Source: Labilithrix luteola (GTDB lineage: Bacteria > Myxococcota_A > Polyangia > Polyangiales > Polyangiaceae). From it: a stretch of DNA of 5,786 bases. Position 1 is the first letter of the stretch, and each line of letters begins with the position of its first letter. Positions 1-5,216 of this stretch are shown here, piece after piece. The notes below the pieces were generated by a model. It saw only the letters and a program-made list of their open reading frames with translations, had not been told where the DNA came from and made no database searches. The stretch covers positions 1-5,786 of the forward strand of contig JAMFST010000829.1 in the NCBI GenBank assembly GCA_026225435.1, written 5' to 3'. A program made the position numbers and the translations under genes.

Positions 1-300
1 GATCCCGCCGCCCGAGCCGAGGATGCAGGTCGAGCGGGTGCGGTTGCACATCGGGCCGGCCGACGCGGTCGCTTCGGCGACGAAGGCCACGCCGTACTGC
101 AGGTACGAGTCCGCGCCGCTGAGGACCCCGTCGGTGACCTGGGTGGAGAACGCAGGGGAGACGCCGCGGTCGTCGCCGTCTGTCGCGCCAGCAACGCCGG
201 TCACCGGGCCGGTCGGTCCGGTCGCGCCTTCCGCGTGCGCCTTGGTGGCCGTGCAGAGGATCCCGCCGAGCACGACCACCGCGAGTAGCCGTTGCCACAT
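1..300 (-). CDS. Exported Gly-rich protein, N-terminal part (runs off left edge)
   Basis: The minus strand is open from an ATG at 300-298 to the window edge, giving the first 100 residues; the C-terminus is missing. Residues 1-23 form a Sec signal peptide: W2-Q3-R4, a hydrophobic core (LLAVVVLGGIL, 5-15) and an AHA motif at 21-23, so cleavage is expected before Glu24. Cys16 lies in the core but lacks a proper lipobox, so I favour signal peptidase I. The mature start (24-45) is rich in Gly, Thr, Pro and Asp with short GxxGP-like steps. It is followed by a segment with Tyr66/Tyr69 and a Cys pair (Cys85, Cys92) leading into LGSGGG. That Cys-Gly pattern reminds me of putative outer-membrane beta-barrel proteins of myxobacteria, but this is a weak memory-based link. 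An AAGG lies about 11-12 nt before the ATG. Periplasmic or outer-membrane location is inferred; function is unknown. Confidence 0.72.
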   Translation of the reverse strand, partial: MWQRLLAVVVLGGILCTATKAHAEGATGPTGPVTGVAGATDGDDRGVSPAFSTQVTDGVLSGADSYLQYGVAFVAEATASAGPMCNRTRSTCILGSGGGI

Positions 301-397
301 GTGCGTGAGCTTACCTTGCCGGGCCGAGGCGTGGGCGATCTGTCGATGGCGGCGACGTTGATGGGCGGTGAAATGGGACGACCCGACGGCGCGCATG

Positions 398-427
398 TTG
401 ACATCCGTGCGAGGCATCCACTATTCG
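398..427 (+). promoter_or_regulatory. Candidate sigma-70-type promoter for the acidic-tail protein
   Basis: A perfect TTGACA hexamer lies at 398-403. At an 18-bp spacing the only -10 candidate is TATTCG (422-427), which matches TATAAT at its first three positions only. The site is about 70 nt upstream of the ATG at 499, inside the divergent intergenic region, and points at that gene. The -35 is convincing and the -10 is weak, so this is a prediction only. Confidence 0.4.
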
Positions 428-450
428 CACCTCGTTTCGGAGAGCCCACG

Positions 451-469
451 TGTTGACGCGTCGACAACA
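451..469 (+). promoter_or_regulatory. Imperfect inverted repeat, possible operator
   Basis: TGTTG (451-455) and CAACA (465-469) are complementary arms. Between them lie two overlapping short palindromes, GACGCGTC (455-462) and GTCGAC (460-465). The left arm begins TGTTGAC, the same 7-mer that overlaps the candidate -35 at 396-402, 55 bp upstream. The site sits between the promoter candidate and the start codon at 499, where a repressor site or a 5'-leader structure would be placed. No regulator family is recognised. Confidence 0.3.
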
Positions 470-498
470 TGCTTGCTCGGACGAACGGAGAGACAGTC

Positions 499-903
499 AT
501 GGAGATCCATCTCGACAAGCGCGCCGTGCGTCAGATCCGCCTTTCGGCGCAAGACGCGATCGAGGAGGGCGACACCGAGACGTTGCGTGAAGACATCCTC
601 GAAGCCTTCACCGAAGAACAGGTGGAGGAGATCGAGCGTCGCCTCGATAGCGGGGACTTCTTCGAATTCCTCAGCGACATGCTGGACGAGTGGTCGGGCG
701 ACGACGTGGACGAGCTCTTCGAGCTCATCGACGCGCAGCTCGGCGACGCCGGTATCGACGTGAAGTTCGAGAAGAAGGCCGAAGCCGGCAGCGACGAGGA
801 CGAGGAAGACGCGCCCGAGGGCGAGGACGACGAGTTCGACGACGAAGACGACGAAGACGAAGACGACGAAGAAGACGAGGACGAAAAAGAAGAAGAGCCG
901 TGA
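499..903 (+). CDS. Small protein with hyperacidic C-terminal tail, unknown function
   Basis: This encodes 134 residues. I chose the ATG at 499 over the in-frame ATG at 469 because a GGAG (487-490) sits 8 nt before it and the residues added by the earlier start look non-coding. Residues 1-90 are predicted mostly helical with a regular acidic/hydrophobic pattern (IRLSAQDAIEEG, EDILEAF, IERRL, FFEFLSDMLDEW, DELFELIDAQL), suggesting a small helical bundle with Trp65. Residues 99-134 are a tail of 30 Asp/Glu out of 36, built from GAC/GAA/GAG codons. There is no signal peptide or membrane segment, so it should be cytoplasmic. Such tails elsewhere are found on chaperones, nucleic-acid mimics and proteins binding basic partners, but I do not recognise the family. 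It is monocistronic, divergent from the exported protein on its left and convergent with the TPR lipoprotein on its right, with hairpins right after its stop. Confidence 0.85.
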   Translation: MEIHLDKRAVRQIRLSAQDAIEEGDTETLREDILEAFTEEQVEEIERRLDSGDFFEFLSDMLDEWSGDDVDELFELIDAQLGDAGIDVKFEKKAEAGSDEDEEDAPEGEDDEFDDEDDEDEDDEEDEDEKEEEP

Positions 904-938
904 ATCACGGAGCGCAGCGCGCTCCTAGGCTCGATTCA
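901..938. terminator. Nested hairpin at the end of the acidic-tail gene
   Basis: A perfect 7-bp stem GGAGCGC/GCGCTCC (909-915, 919-925) with an AGC loop is nested inside a second perfect pairing, TGAATC (901-906) with GATTCA (933-938). The outer arm includes the stop codon of the upstream gene. No T-tract follows on either strand, so this is not a canonical intrinsic terminator. In the gap between convergent genes it is still the best candidate for ending transcription or protecting the 3' end. Confidence 0.45.
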
Positions 939-970
939 CAACGGTCCTCCCGCGGGTCGCCTGCGGCGAA

Positions 971-989
971 CGTCGTGCGACGCACGACG
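971..989. terminator. 19-bp perfect palindrome downstream of the lipoprotein operon
   Basis: CGTCGTGCG (971-979), one central A, then CGCACGACG (981-989) form a perfect 9+1+9 palindrome. It begins 11 nt beyond the stop of the minus-strand TPR lipoprotein (stop at 1002-1000). It would fold into a tight GC-rich hairpin in RNA from either strand. ACGGTC (941-946) and GACCGT (995-1000) also pair around it. There is no T-tract. It is probably the operon's 3'-end structure, although a protein-binding palindrome is possible. Confidence 0.4.
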
Positions 990-999
990 ACCAAGACCG

Positions 1000-2127
1000 T
1001 CAGCGTGCGTCCTTGGCCTGCTGTTCTGTCGCCGCGCGTTCGATCGCGGGGCGGCAGGTGCGGGGGGCACGGCTGTCGGGGGCGCGCGTGATGCGCGGGC
1101 AGCGTGCCGCCGCGCAGGGGACGTAGCGCGAGTCGGGGAAGTCGCCGGCCAGCGTCTCGAGCCGCTCGCACGCGGTCCCCGTGTCGCCTTCCTCGGCCCA
1201 GAGGAGCGACTCCTGCCAGAGAGCGTCGTCGCGCAGCAGGCTGTGGGTCATGGTCGTGTAGAGATCGTGGAAGGCCTGGCGCGCCTTGGCGCGGTCGTGC
1301 AGCTCGTCGCGCCAGATCTCGGCCAGGTGGAACGCCGCCGGATCGTAGCGTGACCGCTGGTAGCTGCCGGTGAAGTGCGCGTTCTCGTGCTGCGCCAGCA
1401 TCGTCTCGAGGTCGGTGATCGCCTCGCGCGGCTCGCCGAGCTTCTCCGCCAGGGCGCTCGCGTGGAAGAGCGCGTCGTCCCACAGGCTGCCGCGCGGGTA
1501 GGGCCAGCGGGCGGCCACGTCCAGGTAGCGCGCGCGTGCGCCGGCGAGATCCCCCTGGGCCTCGCGCAGGCCGGCGATGCCGTAGGCGATGTCCTGGGCG
1601 AGCTCCTCGTGCGCGAGCTCCGGAGCGGTCACGGTCAGCGACGCCAGCCACGCCTCGGCGGCCGGTGCACCGCGCGTGTCGCGTAGATCGTCCACCGTCT
1701 CGTGCAAGGCGACGCGCGCCGCCCCGCTCGCGGGGAAGCGGACGACGATGTCCCGCAGCGCGGCGCGTCCCGCCGGATCCCCGGCGCGGACGCGGATCTT
1801 CGCCGCGGCGAGCGCGGCCGCGGAGCTGTCCTCGGCCGGCGGGGTGATCCGGGCCACCGCGTCGAGCCGCGCCGTCGCCAGCTCCAGCTCGTGGTTCTGC
1901 TCGTACATCCGTCCACCGAGGTAGAGCGCGTGGTACGCGTCGGCGCGGGTCGTGGCCACCTGGGCGCTGCGGTCGTAGGCGCGCGCCGCGTCGCCGAAGC
2001 GCCCCGAGCTCTCGTCGCGCGAGGCGGCGGCGAGCGCCCTCGTGTAGCTCGCCCCGTGATCAGTGGCGCAGCCGGCGAGCGCCAGCGTGACCAGCGTCGC
2101 CGCGGTTACGAGGAGCGCCCGTCTCAC
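1000..2127 (-). CDS. TPR-like repeat lipoprotein
   Basis: This encodes 375 residues starting at GTG (2127-2125). The start is fixed by the signal peptide and by overlap with the upstream stop: the GTGA at 2127-2124 holds both. Residues 1-19 are a lipoprotein signal (RR, then a hydrophobic stretch) ending in lipobox LAGC with Cys20. The residue after Cys is Ala, so by the +2 rule the protein should go to the outer membrane, facing the periplasm. The rest is alpha-helical with degenerate TPR-like hairpins, for example near 42-58 (GRFGDAARAYDRSAQVA), 192-210, 231-248, 277-293 and 314-332, several preceded by Gly-Asp or Gly-Glu turns. Trp is common in the second half. Three Cys near the C-terminus (338, 343, 358) might form disulfides. 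TPR lipoproteins usually scaffold envelope complexes; the partner is unknown. Its coupling to threonine aldolase probably reflects shared expression rather than a shared pathway. Confidence 0.88.
   Translation of the reverse strand: MRRALLVTAATLVTLALAGCATDHGASYTRALAAASRDESSGRFGDAARAYDRSAQVATTRADAYHALYLGGRMYEQNHELELATARLDAVARITPPAEDSSAAALAAAKIRVRAGDPAGRAALRDIVVRFPASGAARVALHETVDDLRDTRGAPAAEAWLASLTVTAPELAHEELAQDIAYGIAGLREAQGDLAGARARYLDVAARWPYPRGSLWDDALFHASALAEKLGEPREAITDLETMLAQHENAHFTGSYQRSRYDPAAFHLAEIWRDELHDRAKARQAFHDLYTTMTHSLLRDDALWQESLLWAEEGDTGTACERLETLAGDFPDSRYVPCAAARCPRITRAPDSRAPRTCRPAIERAATEQQAKDAR
2124..2127 (-). promoter_or_regulatory. GTGA start/stop overlap coupling ltaE to the lipoprotein gene
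   Basis: On the minus strand the lipoprotein GTG start (2127-2125) shares two bases with the TGA stop of ltaE (2126-2124). This is the usual arrangement for translational coupling by re-initiation and supports one bicistronic mRNA. It also explains why a GTG start is plausible here. Confidence 0.7.
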
Positions 2128-3158
2128 GTCGTCTGCGGGGCGGGAGAGCCGGCGCCGAGCACCTTCACCAGCGCCTCGGCGGCCTTGTCGACCTGATCGG
2201 CGGAGACGTCGAGGTGGAAGACCACGCGCAGCCGCTTCGGCCCGGTGGCGTTCACCAGCACCCCGTCGTCGCGCAGCTGCTGCACCACCTCCTCGGCGGA
2301 GGCCGGCACGTCGACGTTGACGATGTTCGTCTCCGGCGGCGCCGCCGTGGCCTTGCCACTGTCGGTCACCCGCTGGGCGAAGCGCCGGGCGCGCTCGTGG
2401 TCCTCGGCGAGCCGGGCGCGGTGGTGCGCCAGCGCGTGGAGGCCGGCCGCCGCCAGGATCCCCGTCTGACGCATCCCTCCGCCCCACATCTTGCGCAGGC
2501 GTCGCGCTCGCAGGATGTGATCCTTCGTCCCGGCGAGCACGCTCCCCACCGGCGCCCCCAGCCCCTTGGAGAGGCACACGGTCACCGTGTCGAAGGGGCG
2601 GCAGAGATCGCGCACCTCGCGCCCCGAGGCGATGCTGGCGTTCCACAGCCGCGCCCCGTCGAGGTGATAGGCGAAGCCGCGCGCCTTCACGCGCTCGCCG
2701 AGCGCGATCACCTGCGCCTGCGGCCAGATCTTCCCACCGGAGCGGTTGTGCGTGTTCTCCACGCAGACCAGCGACGTGCGCGGCGCGTAGTAGGCGTCCG
2801 GCTTGATCTGCTCCTCCATCTCGTCGGCGTCGAAGAGCCCGCCGTGGCCCGCGGTGGCGAACTGCACCCCGCTGAGCACCGGAGCGGCGCCGCTCTCGTA
2901 CCAGACCGGGTGTGCCCCCTCGCCGACGATCACCTCGTCCCCCGGCCGCGTGTGCAGCGCGATCGCCAGCTGGTTCCCCATGGTCCCCGAGGAGATGAAG
3001 AGCGCCGCTTCCTTGCCGGTGATCCGCGTCAGCTCCTCCTCGAGGGCGTGCGTCGTCGGGTCCTCGTCGAAGACGTCGTCGCCCACCTCGGCGCGGGCCA
3101 TCGCCTCGCGCATCGCCTGGGTCGGACGCGTCACCGTGTCACTGCGAAGGTCGATCAT
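2124..3158 (-). CDS. ltaE: Low-specificity L-threonine aldolase
   Basis: This PLP-dependent fold-type I enzyme cleaves L-threonine or L-allo-threonine to glycine and acetaldehyde in the cytoplasm. The protein has 344 residues, normal for the family. The start [13 protein letters not shown] is the classic family N-terminus, so I place it at 3158 and not at an in-frame ATG 17 codons upstream. Visible family features are: the SSGTMGNQ phosphate-binding loop (56-63), the GAHP motif with His83, ENTHN (134-138), HLDGAR (165-170) with Asp167 expected to contact the PLP ring nitrogen, and [10 protein letters not shown] (197-206) with Lys198 as the Schiff-base lysine. R221-R222 and the Gly-rich GGGMRQ (226-231) follow as expected. 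The C-terminal small domain (about 270-335) is complete. No key residue is missing. A weak AAGG lies 11 nt before the ATG. It is first in an operon with the lipoprotein and divergent from the SRPBCC gene. Confidence 0.95.
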   Translation of the reverse strand: MIDLRSDTVTRPTQAMREAMARAEVGDDVFDEDPTTHALEEELTRITGKEAALFISSGTMGNQLAIALHTRPGDEVIVGEGAHPVWYESGAAPVLSGVQFATAGHGGLFDADEMEEQIKPDAYYAPRTSLVCVENTHNRSGGKIWPQAQVIALGERVKARGFAYHLDGARLWNASIASGREVRDLCRPFDTVTVCLSKGLGAPVGSVLAGTKDHILRARRLRKMWGGGMRQTGILAAAGLHALAHHRARLAEDHERARRFAQRVTDSGKATAAPPETNIVNVDVPASAEEVVQQLRDDGVLVNATGPKRLRVVFHLDVSADQVDKAAEALVKVLGAGSPAPQTT

Positions 3159-3216
3159 GGTGTCGGCGACCTTACCATCGAGGTGCGCCCTGCTATCGCA
3201 GCGACCCACGAGAAAG

Positions 3217-3267
3217 TTAGCGCGGGATTCTCGATGGCGCGTTCGGCGCCATCGGGAATTGCGCTAA
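3217..3267. repeat. 51-bp long interrupted inverted repeat between divergent genes
   Basis: Three nested complementary blocks surround a GTTCG loop (3241-3245): CGATGGCGC/GCGCCATCG (3232-3240 with 3246-3254), ATTC/GAAT (3227-3230 with 3256-3259) and TTAGCGC/GCGCTAA (3217-3223 with 3261-3267). Only a T/G mispair and a short GGG/T bulge interrupt the pairing. It fills much of the gap between ltaE and the SRPBCC gene and ends where the Shine-Dalgarno of the latter (AAGGGGA, 3266-3272) begins. Transcribed rightward, it would form a large 5'-UTR hairpin abutting the ribosome-binding site. It could also be an operator or a dispersed palindromic element. Confidence 0.8.
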
Positions 3268-3277
3268 GGGGACGGAA

Positions 3278-3766
3278 ATGAGCGCGCAGCGTCAGCTCGA
3301 GTACACCTCCGATCTAGGGGCCACACCGGCCGAGGTCTGGGCGCGCGTGGCTTGCATGGCCGGGGTGAACGCCGAGCTCGCGCCGTGGCTGCGCATGACC
3401 ACCCCCGCCGGCGTCGCCGACCTGCGCCTCGAGCAGGCGCCGATCGGCGTGCCGCTCTTCTCCAGCTGCGTGATGTTCCTCGGCCTCGTACCGGTGGACG
3501 TCCACCGCTTCCAGCTCCTCGAGGTCCGCGCCGACGACGGCTTCGTCGAGCAGTCGACCTCCTGGACGGAGCGGAGGTGGCGTCACGAGCGCACCCTCGA
3601 GCCGCTCGACGGAGGCGGCGGCTGCCGGCTACGCGACCGGCTGACGTTCACCCCGCGCCTCGCGCTCATGGCGCCGCTCCTGGTGCCCATCGTCGACGCC
3701 ACGTTCCGCTACCGTCACGCCCAGCTGCGCCGCACCTTCGGCGGGATGGTGGGTCAGGCGGCGTAG
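3278..3766 (+). CDS. SRPBCC-family protein (START/Bet v1-like fold)
   Basis: This encodes 162 residues. The ATG at 3278 has a strong AAGGGGA (3266-3272) 5 nt upstream. The layout fits the SRPBCC helix-grip fold: an opening strand (LEYTSDLGATPAEVWARVA, about 7-25) with the typical alternation then P-A-E-V-W helix, a central beta region (residues 45-120: LRLEQAPIGVPLF, FQLLEVRADDGFVEQSTS, WRHERTLEPL, CRLRDRLTFTPR) and a C-terminal amphipathic helix (130-157) with FRYRHAQLRRTFGG. The ending FRYRHxQLRRxF is common among SRPBCC proteins related to the SulA/YfiB-type annotation. The fold binds hydrophobic ligands; no ligand or catalytic residue can be deduced. There is no signal peptide, so it is cytoplasmic. 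The stop overlaps the 3' end of a convergent minus ORF by 13 nt. Confidence 0.85.
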   Translation: MSAQRQLEYTSDLGATPAEVWARVACMAGVNAELAPWLRMTTPAGVADLRLEQAPIGVPLFSSCVMFLGLVPVDVHRFQLLEVRADDGFVEQSTSWTERRWRHERTLEPLDGGGGCRLRDRLTFTPRLALMAPLLVPIVDATFRYRHAQLRRTFGGMVGQAA

Positions 3767-3999
3767 TCGCCGGGGAGGCAGCCGCCGCTGCTGACCAGCT
3801 TCTCCTCCGCCTGCGCGAGCGAGCTGACCCCTTCGGCGAGCTCGAGGCGGGAGCTCGCTCCGCCGGCAGGACGCAGGATCCCCGCGTCGCGCAAGCGGCT
3901 CAGCGCCTCGCCGACGAGGGACGCATCGACGTCGCCGAACAGGTGGACATTGCGCCGCAGCCTGGCGGACTCGCCGCCGGTAGTCCAGAAGAGGCCCAT
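3754..3999 (-). CDS. Small hypothetical protein (81 aa), unrecognised
   Basis: This 81-residue ORF fills the gap between the SRPBCC gene and the next plus-strand gene. By hand count only 6 of 81 sense codons end in A or T, the strong G/C third-position bias expected of a real gene here. The sequence alternates sensibly: a basic N-terminal part (ARLRRNVHLFGDVD, about 12-25), a helix (ASLVGEALSRLRDAGIL, 26-42), and a C-terminal region with an acidic helix (AEEKLVSSGG) and one Cys (74). The pattern could be a small helical or winged-helix-like domain, but I recognise no family. An AGGAGG lies 13 nt before the ATG, rather far, and it is also explained by the Leu-Leu codons of the opposite gene. 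Its ATG overlaps the plus-strand ATG at 3998, so at least one start may be elsewhere. Confidence 0.5.
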   Translation of the reverse strand: MGLFWTTGGESARLRRNVHLFGDVDASLVGEALSRLRDAGILRPAGGASSRLELAEGVSSLAQAEEKLVSSGGCLPGDYAA

Positions 4000-4399
4000 G
4001 GATGACCAGCGCCTCCTCGACGCCTTCCACGACGGCTCCCTCGGTCTCGCCGACTTCGGCCATCGCGAGCACGTGCTCCTCGCCTGGACCTACCTGCAGC
4101 GCGAGTCGTTCGGCCTCGCCGGCGAGCGCTTCTGCACCAGCCTGCGTCGCTTCGCCGAGGCGCGCGGCAAGGCCGGCCTCTTCCACGCGACGATCTCCTG
4201 GGCCTACCTCACGCTGATTCACGAGCGGACGGCGGAGGGTGGGCAGACCTTCGCGGCCTTCGTCGCCGCCAACCCGGATCTGCTCGAGCGAGGCGGAGCC
4301 GCGGTCCGGAGCCTCTACGACGAGGAGACGCTGGCCAGCGAGCGCGCGCGGCGGGTGTTCATCCTCCCGCGGCAGCCGCGGCGGCAGGGCTCCGTGTGA
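3998..4399 (+). CDS. Conserved hypothetical protein with GHREH motif
   Basis: This encodes 133 residues. Its pattern matches a widespread uncharacterised family I recall only by style: a short start, then DFGHREHVLLAWTYL (19-33), a helix with RRFAEARGKAGLFHATISWAYLTLIHER (50-77), AAFVAANPDLL (87-96) and a tail with YDEETLASERARRVFILP (107-124). His22, His25, His63, Glu24 and Trp68 look like conserved positions and could bind a metal or cofactor, but no activity is established. No signal or membrane segment is present. I chose the ATG at 3998, which has GAAGAGG (3988-3994 region) 3 nt upstream, a short spacing. An in-frame TTG at 3950 with AGGTGG before it would add 16 residues that do not resemble the family start. 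The gene ends 36 nt before the tRNA fragment at 4436. Confidence 0.82.
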   Translation: MDDQRLLDAFHDGSLGLADFGHREHVLLAWTYLQRESFGLAGERFCTSLRRFAEARGKAGLFHATISWAYLTLIHERTAEGGQTFAAFVAANPDLLERGGAAVRSLYDEETLASERARRVFILPRQPRRQGSV

Positions 4400-4408
4400 G
4401 CACCGAGC
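4389..4408 (+). terminator. Weak stem-loop over the stop codon of the GHREH gene
   Basis: GCTC-C-GTG (4389-4396) pairs with CAC-C-GAGC (4401-4408) around a TGAG loop, with one C/C mismatch. It overlaps the TGA at 4397-4399. A short pyrimidine run, TTTCTTC (4419-4425), follows at a distance. It may help end transcription just before the tRNA fragment, but the fold is modest and no true T-tract directly follows. Confidence 0.25.
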
Positions 4409-4435
4409 ACCGCCGCGGTTTCTTCGCCTGACTAC

Positions 4436-4480
4436 TGGAGCCGCCTTCGAGATTTGAACTCGAAACCTGCGGTTTACGAA
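4436..4480 (-). other. Displaced 3' fragment of tRNA-Thr(CGT): probable attachment site
   Basis: Read on the minus strand, 4480 to 4436 is the 3' 45 nt of a tRNA. It has anticodon loop TTCGTAA (4480-4474; U33, anticodon CGT), the 3' strand of the anticodon stem ACCGC (4473-4469), variable loop AGGTT, T-stem TCGAG/CTCGA around loop TTCAAAT (4463-4447, with the conserved TTC, A58 and G53-C61), acceptor 3' strand AGGCGGC, discriminator T and encoded CCA. A threonine tRNA with T before CCA and an implied 5' acceptor GCCGCCT is plausible. The bases that should form the 5' anticodon stem (4485-4481, TCCGC) do not match GCGGT, and no D-arm or acceptor 5' strand follows. The copy is therefore truncated at the anticodon loop, a crossover point used by tyrosine integrases. 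Confidence 0.8.
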
Positions 4481-4488
4481 GCGGAACG

Positions 4489-4809
4489 ATGGGAAATTCG
4501 GGTGACCGACCGCCTCCCGAGAATCCAAGCCAAGTGCGCGAGGAGACGGCGCTTTCGGGTGATCGAGTCATTGCCCCTCCGAAGCCTACCGAAGCCCCGA
4601 AAACCCCGCTGGACGATTCCACGGGGACGATTCCGGAGCGGCGCGACGTGGTCGAAGAGGCGCTCGCCGAGGCCCTCCGCGGAGCCACGCTCGCCGGCCG
4701 CTGGGACGTTGTCGGGCAGCTCGCCCGGGAGCTTGAGGCTCGTCGTCAGACGCAGTCCGCGAACGTGGTGCACCTCAGCGCCGAGCGCGTGAAGCGAGGT
4801 GCCTCGTGA
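4489..4809 (+). CDS. Element-border small protein with disordered N-terminus
   Basis: This encodes 106 residues from ATG at 4489, only 9 nt beyond the tRNA fragment. The upstream ribosome site is weak (GCGGAA), and the frame stays open through the fragment to a TGA at 4429 without another usual start. Residues 1-50 are rich in Pro, Ser, Thr and charged residues and look disordered. Residues 51-86 form a strong amphipathic helical segment (VVEEALAEAL, then AGRWDVVGQLARELEARR). NVVHL (92-96) and a basic end close the protein. The helical WDVVxQLARELEARR pattern resembles small proteins I associate with recombinase-bearing islands in myxobacteria; this is recollection and not a proven family. 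Relaxed third-position GC (19 of first 50 codons end in A/T) contrasts with the genes to the left. Its stop is 5 nt from that of the convergent coiled-coil gene. Confidence 0.7.
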   Translation: MGNSGDRPPPENPSQVREETALSGDRVIAPPKPTEAPKTPLDDSTGTIPERRDVVEEALAEALRGATLAGRWDVVGQLARELEARRQTQSANVVHLSAERVKRGAS

Positions 4810-4814
4810 CCGCG

Positions 4815-5126
4815 TCAGCCACGACGCGGACGACGTGCCGCGGGACGCGCCGCCTTCTTGGCCGTGACGAGCCTCCGGAGCTCCGCCACCTCCTCCTCAA
4901 GCTTCCGGTGGAGGGGATCGGCGTGCCGCGCGAGCTCCTTGTCCAGGGAGGCGAACCCGTTCTCGGTCGTGCTGCGGAGGCTCGCGACGTCTTGGCGAAG
5001 CGAAGCCACGTCCTGCCGCACCGCGAGCAGCTCGTCTTTCGTGGCCATCGCGCCTTCGATGGCGCCTACCCGGCCCCCGAGAGCGGCAATCGCGTCCAGC
5101 ACGTCCTTCAGCGTCGGCTCGGGCAT
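4815..5126 (-). CDS. Coiled-coil protein with basic C-terminal tail
   Basis: This encodes 103 residues from ATG at 5126, with GGTGG about 6 nt upstream. The frame is open further upstream, but that part reads as Arg/Pro/Ala-rich shadow sequence. Residues 1-22 are an amphipathic helix (LKDVLDAIAALGGRVGAIEG). The centre (28-90) is a heptad coiled coil containing a tandem RQDVASL duplication and ELARHADPLHRKLEEEVAELRRLV. The last 15 residues (AKKAARPAARRPRRG) are strongly basic and Ala/Pro rich, like histone H1-type or nucleic-acid-binding tails. There is no signal or membrane segment. Short coiled-coil proteins with a MATKDEL-type segment are common in high-GC bacteria and in mobile DNA, with no set function. 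It converges on the gene at 4489 and diverges from the leader ORF/gene at 5184-5213. Confidence 0.72.
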   Translation of the reverse strand: MPEPTLKDVLDAIAALGGRVGAIEGAMATKDELLAVRQDVASLRQDVASLRSTTENGFASLDKELARHADPLHRKLEEEVAELRRLVTAKKAARPAARRPRRG

Positions 5127-5183
5127 CGCGACCACCGTACCCGGGCGCGTCGGCGAGGAGCAAGAGCGCGTAGGATCGGCGGC

Positions 5184-5216
5184 ATGGCAGACCGGGCGCG
5201 GGAGGGCGGGCGGTGA
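5184..5216 (+). CDS. Candidate 10-codon leader ORF
   Basis: ATG at 5184 opens a 10-residue ORF (MADRAREGGR) that ends in TGA at 5214-5216. AGGA (5172-5175) lies 8 nt upstream. Its last bases form GTGA with the GTG start of the next gene at 5213, so ribosomes finishing it could restart there. The ORF also carries the GGAGG that serves the downstream GTG. It could be a coupling minicistron or a chance ORF; three of its ten residues are Arg, but no attenuator hairpin is obvious. Confidence 0.35.
   Translation: MADRAREGGR

Noticed and set aside
531..908. Minus-strand frame coding a poly-Ser protein over the acidic tail
   Set aside because: It is the antisense shadow of GAC/GAA/GAG codons; the plus frame has a ribosome site, a sensible start and a structured N-terminus.
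690..1091. Plus-strand poly-Arg frame
   Set aside because: It is the +1 shadow of the acidic repeat and runs across the hairpin region with no credible start or composition.
3216..3268. Integron attC site (GTTAGCG at one end of the inverted repeat)
   Set aside because: The core-site order is reversed (GTTRRRY first), the other end reads GCTAAG and not an AAC core, and no cassette or integrase is nearby.
2214..3281. Long plus-strand frame of about 355 codons opposite threonine aldolase
   Set aside because: The minus strand encodes a complete ltaE with all catalytic motifs; the plus frame is rich in His/Arg/Gly/Val typical of antisense shadows in GC-rich genes.
3629..4528. Minus-strand frame of about 299 codons crossing several genes and the tRNA fragment
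   Set aside because: It is opposite two plausible plus genes, its product is Arg/Glu/Ala-rich without domain pattern, and it reads through the attachment fragment.
4436..4530. A complete tRNA gene
   Set aside because: Bases past the anticodon loop cannot form the anticodon stem, D-arm or 5' acceptor strand.
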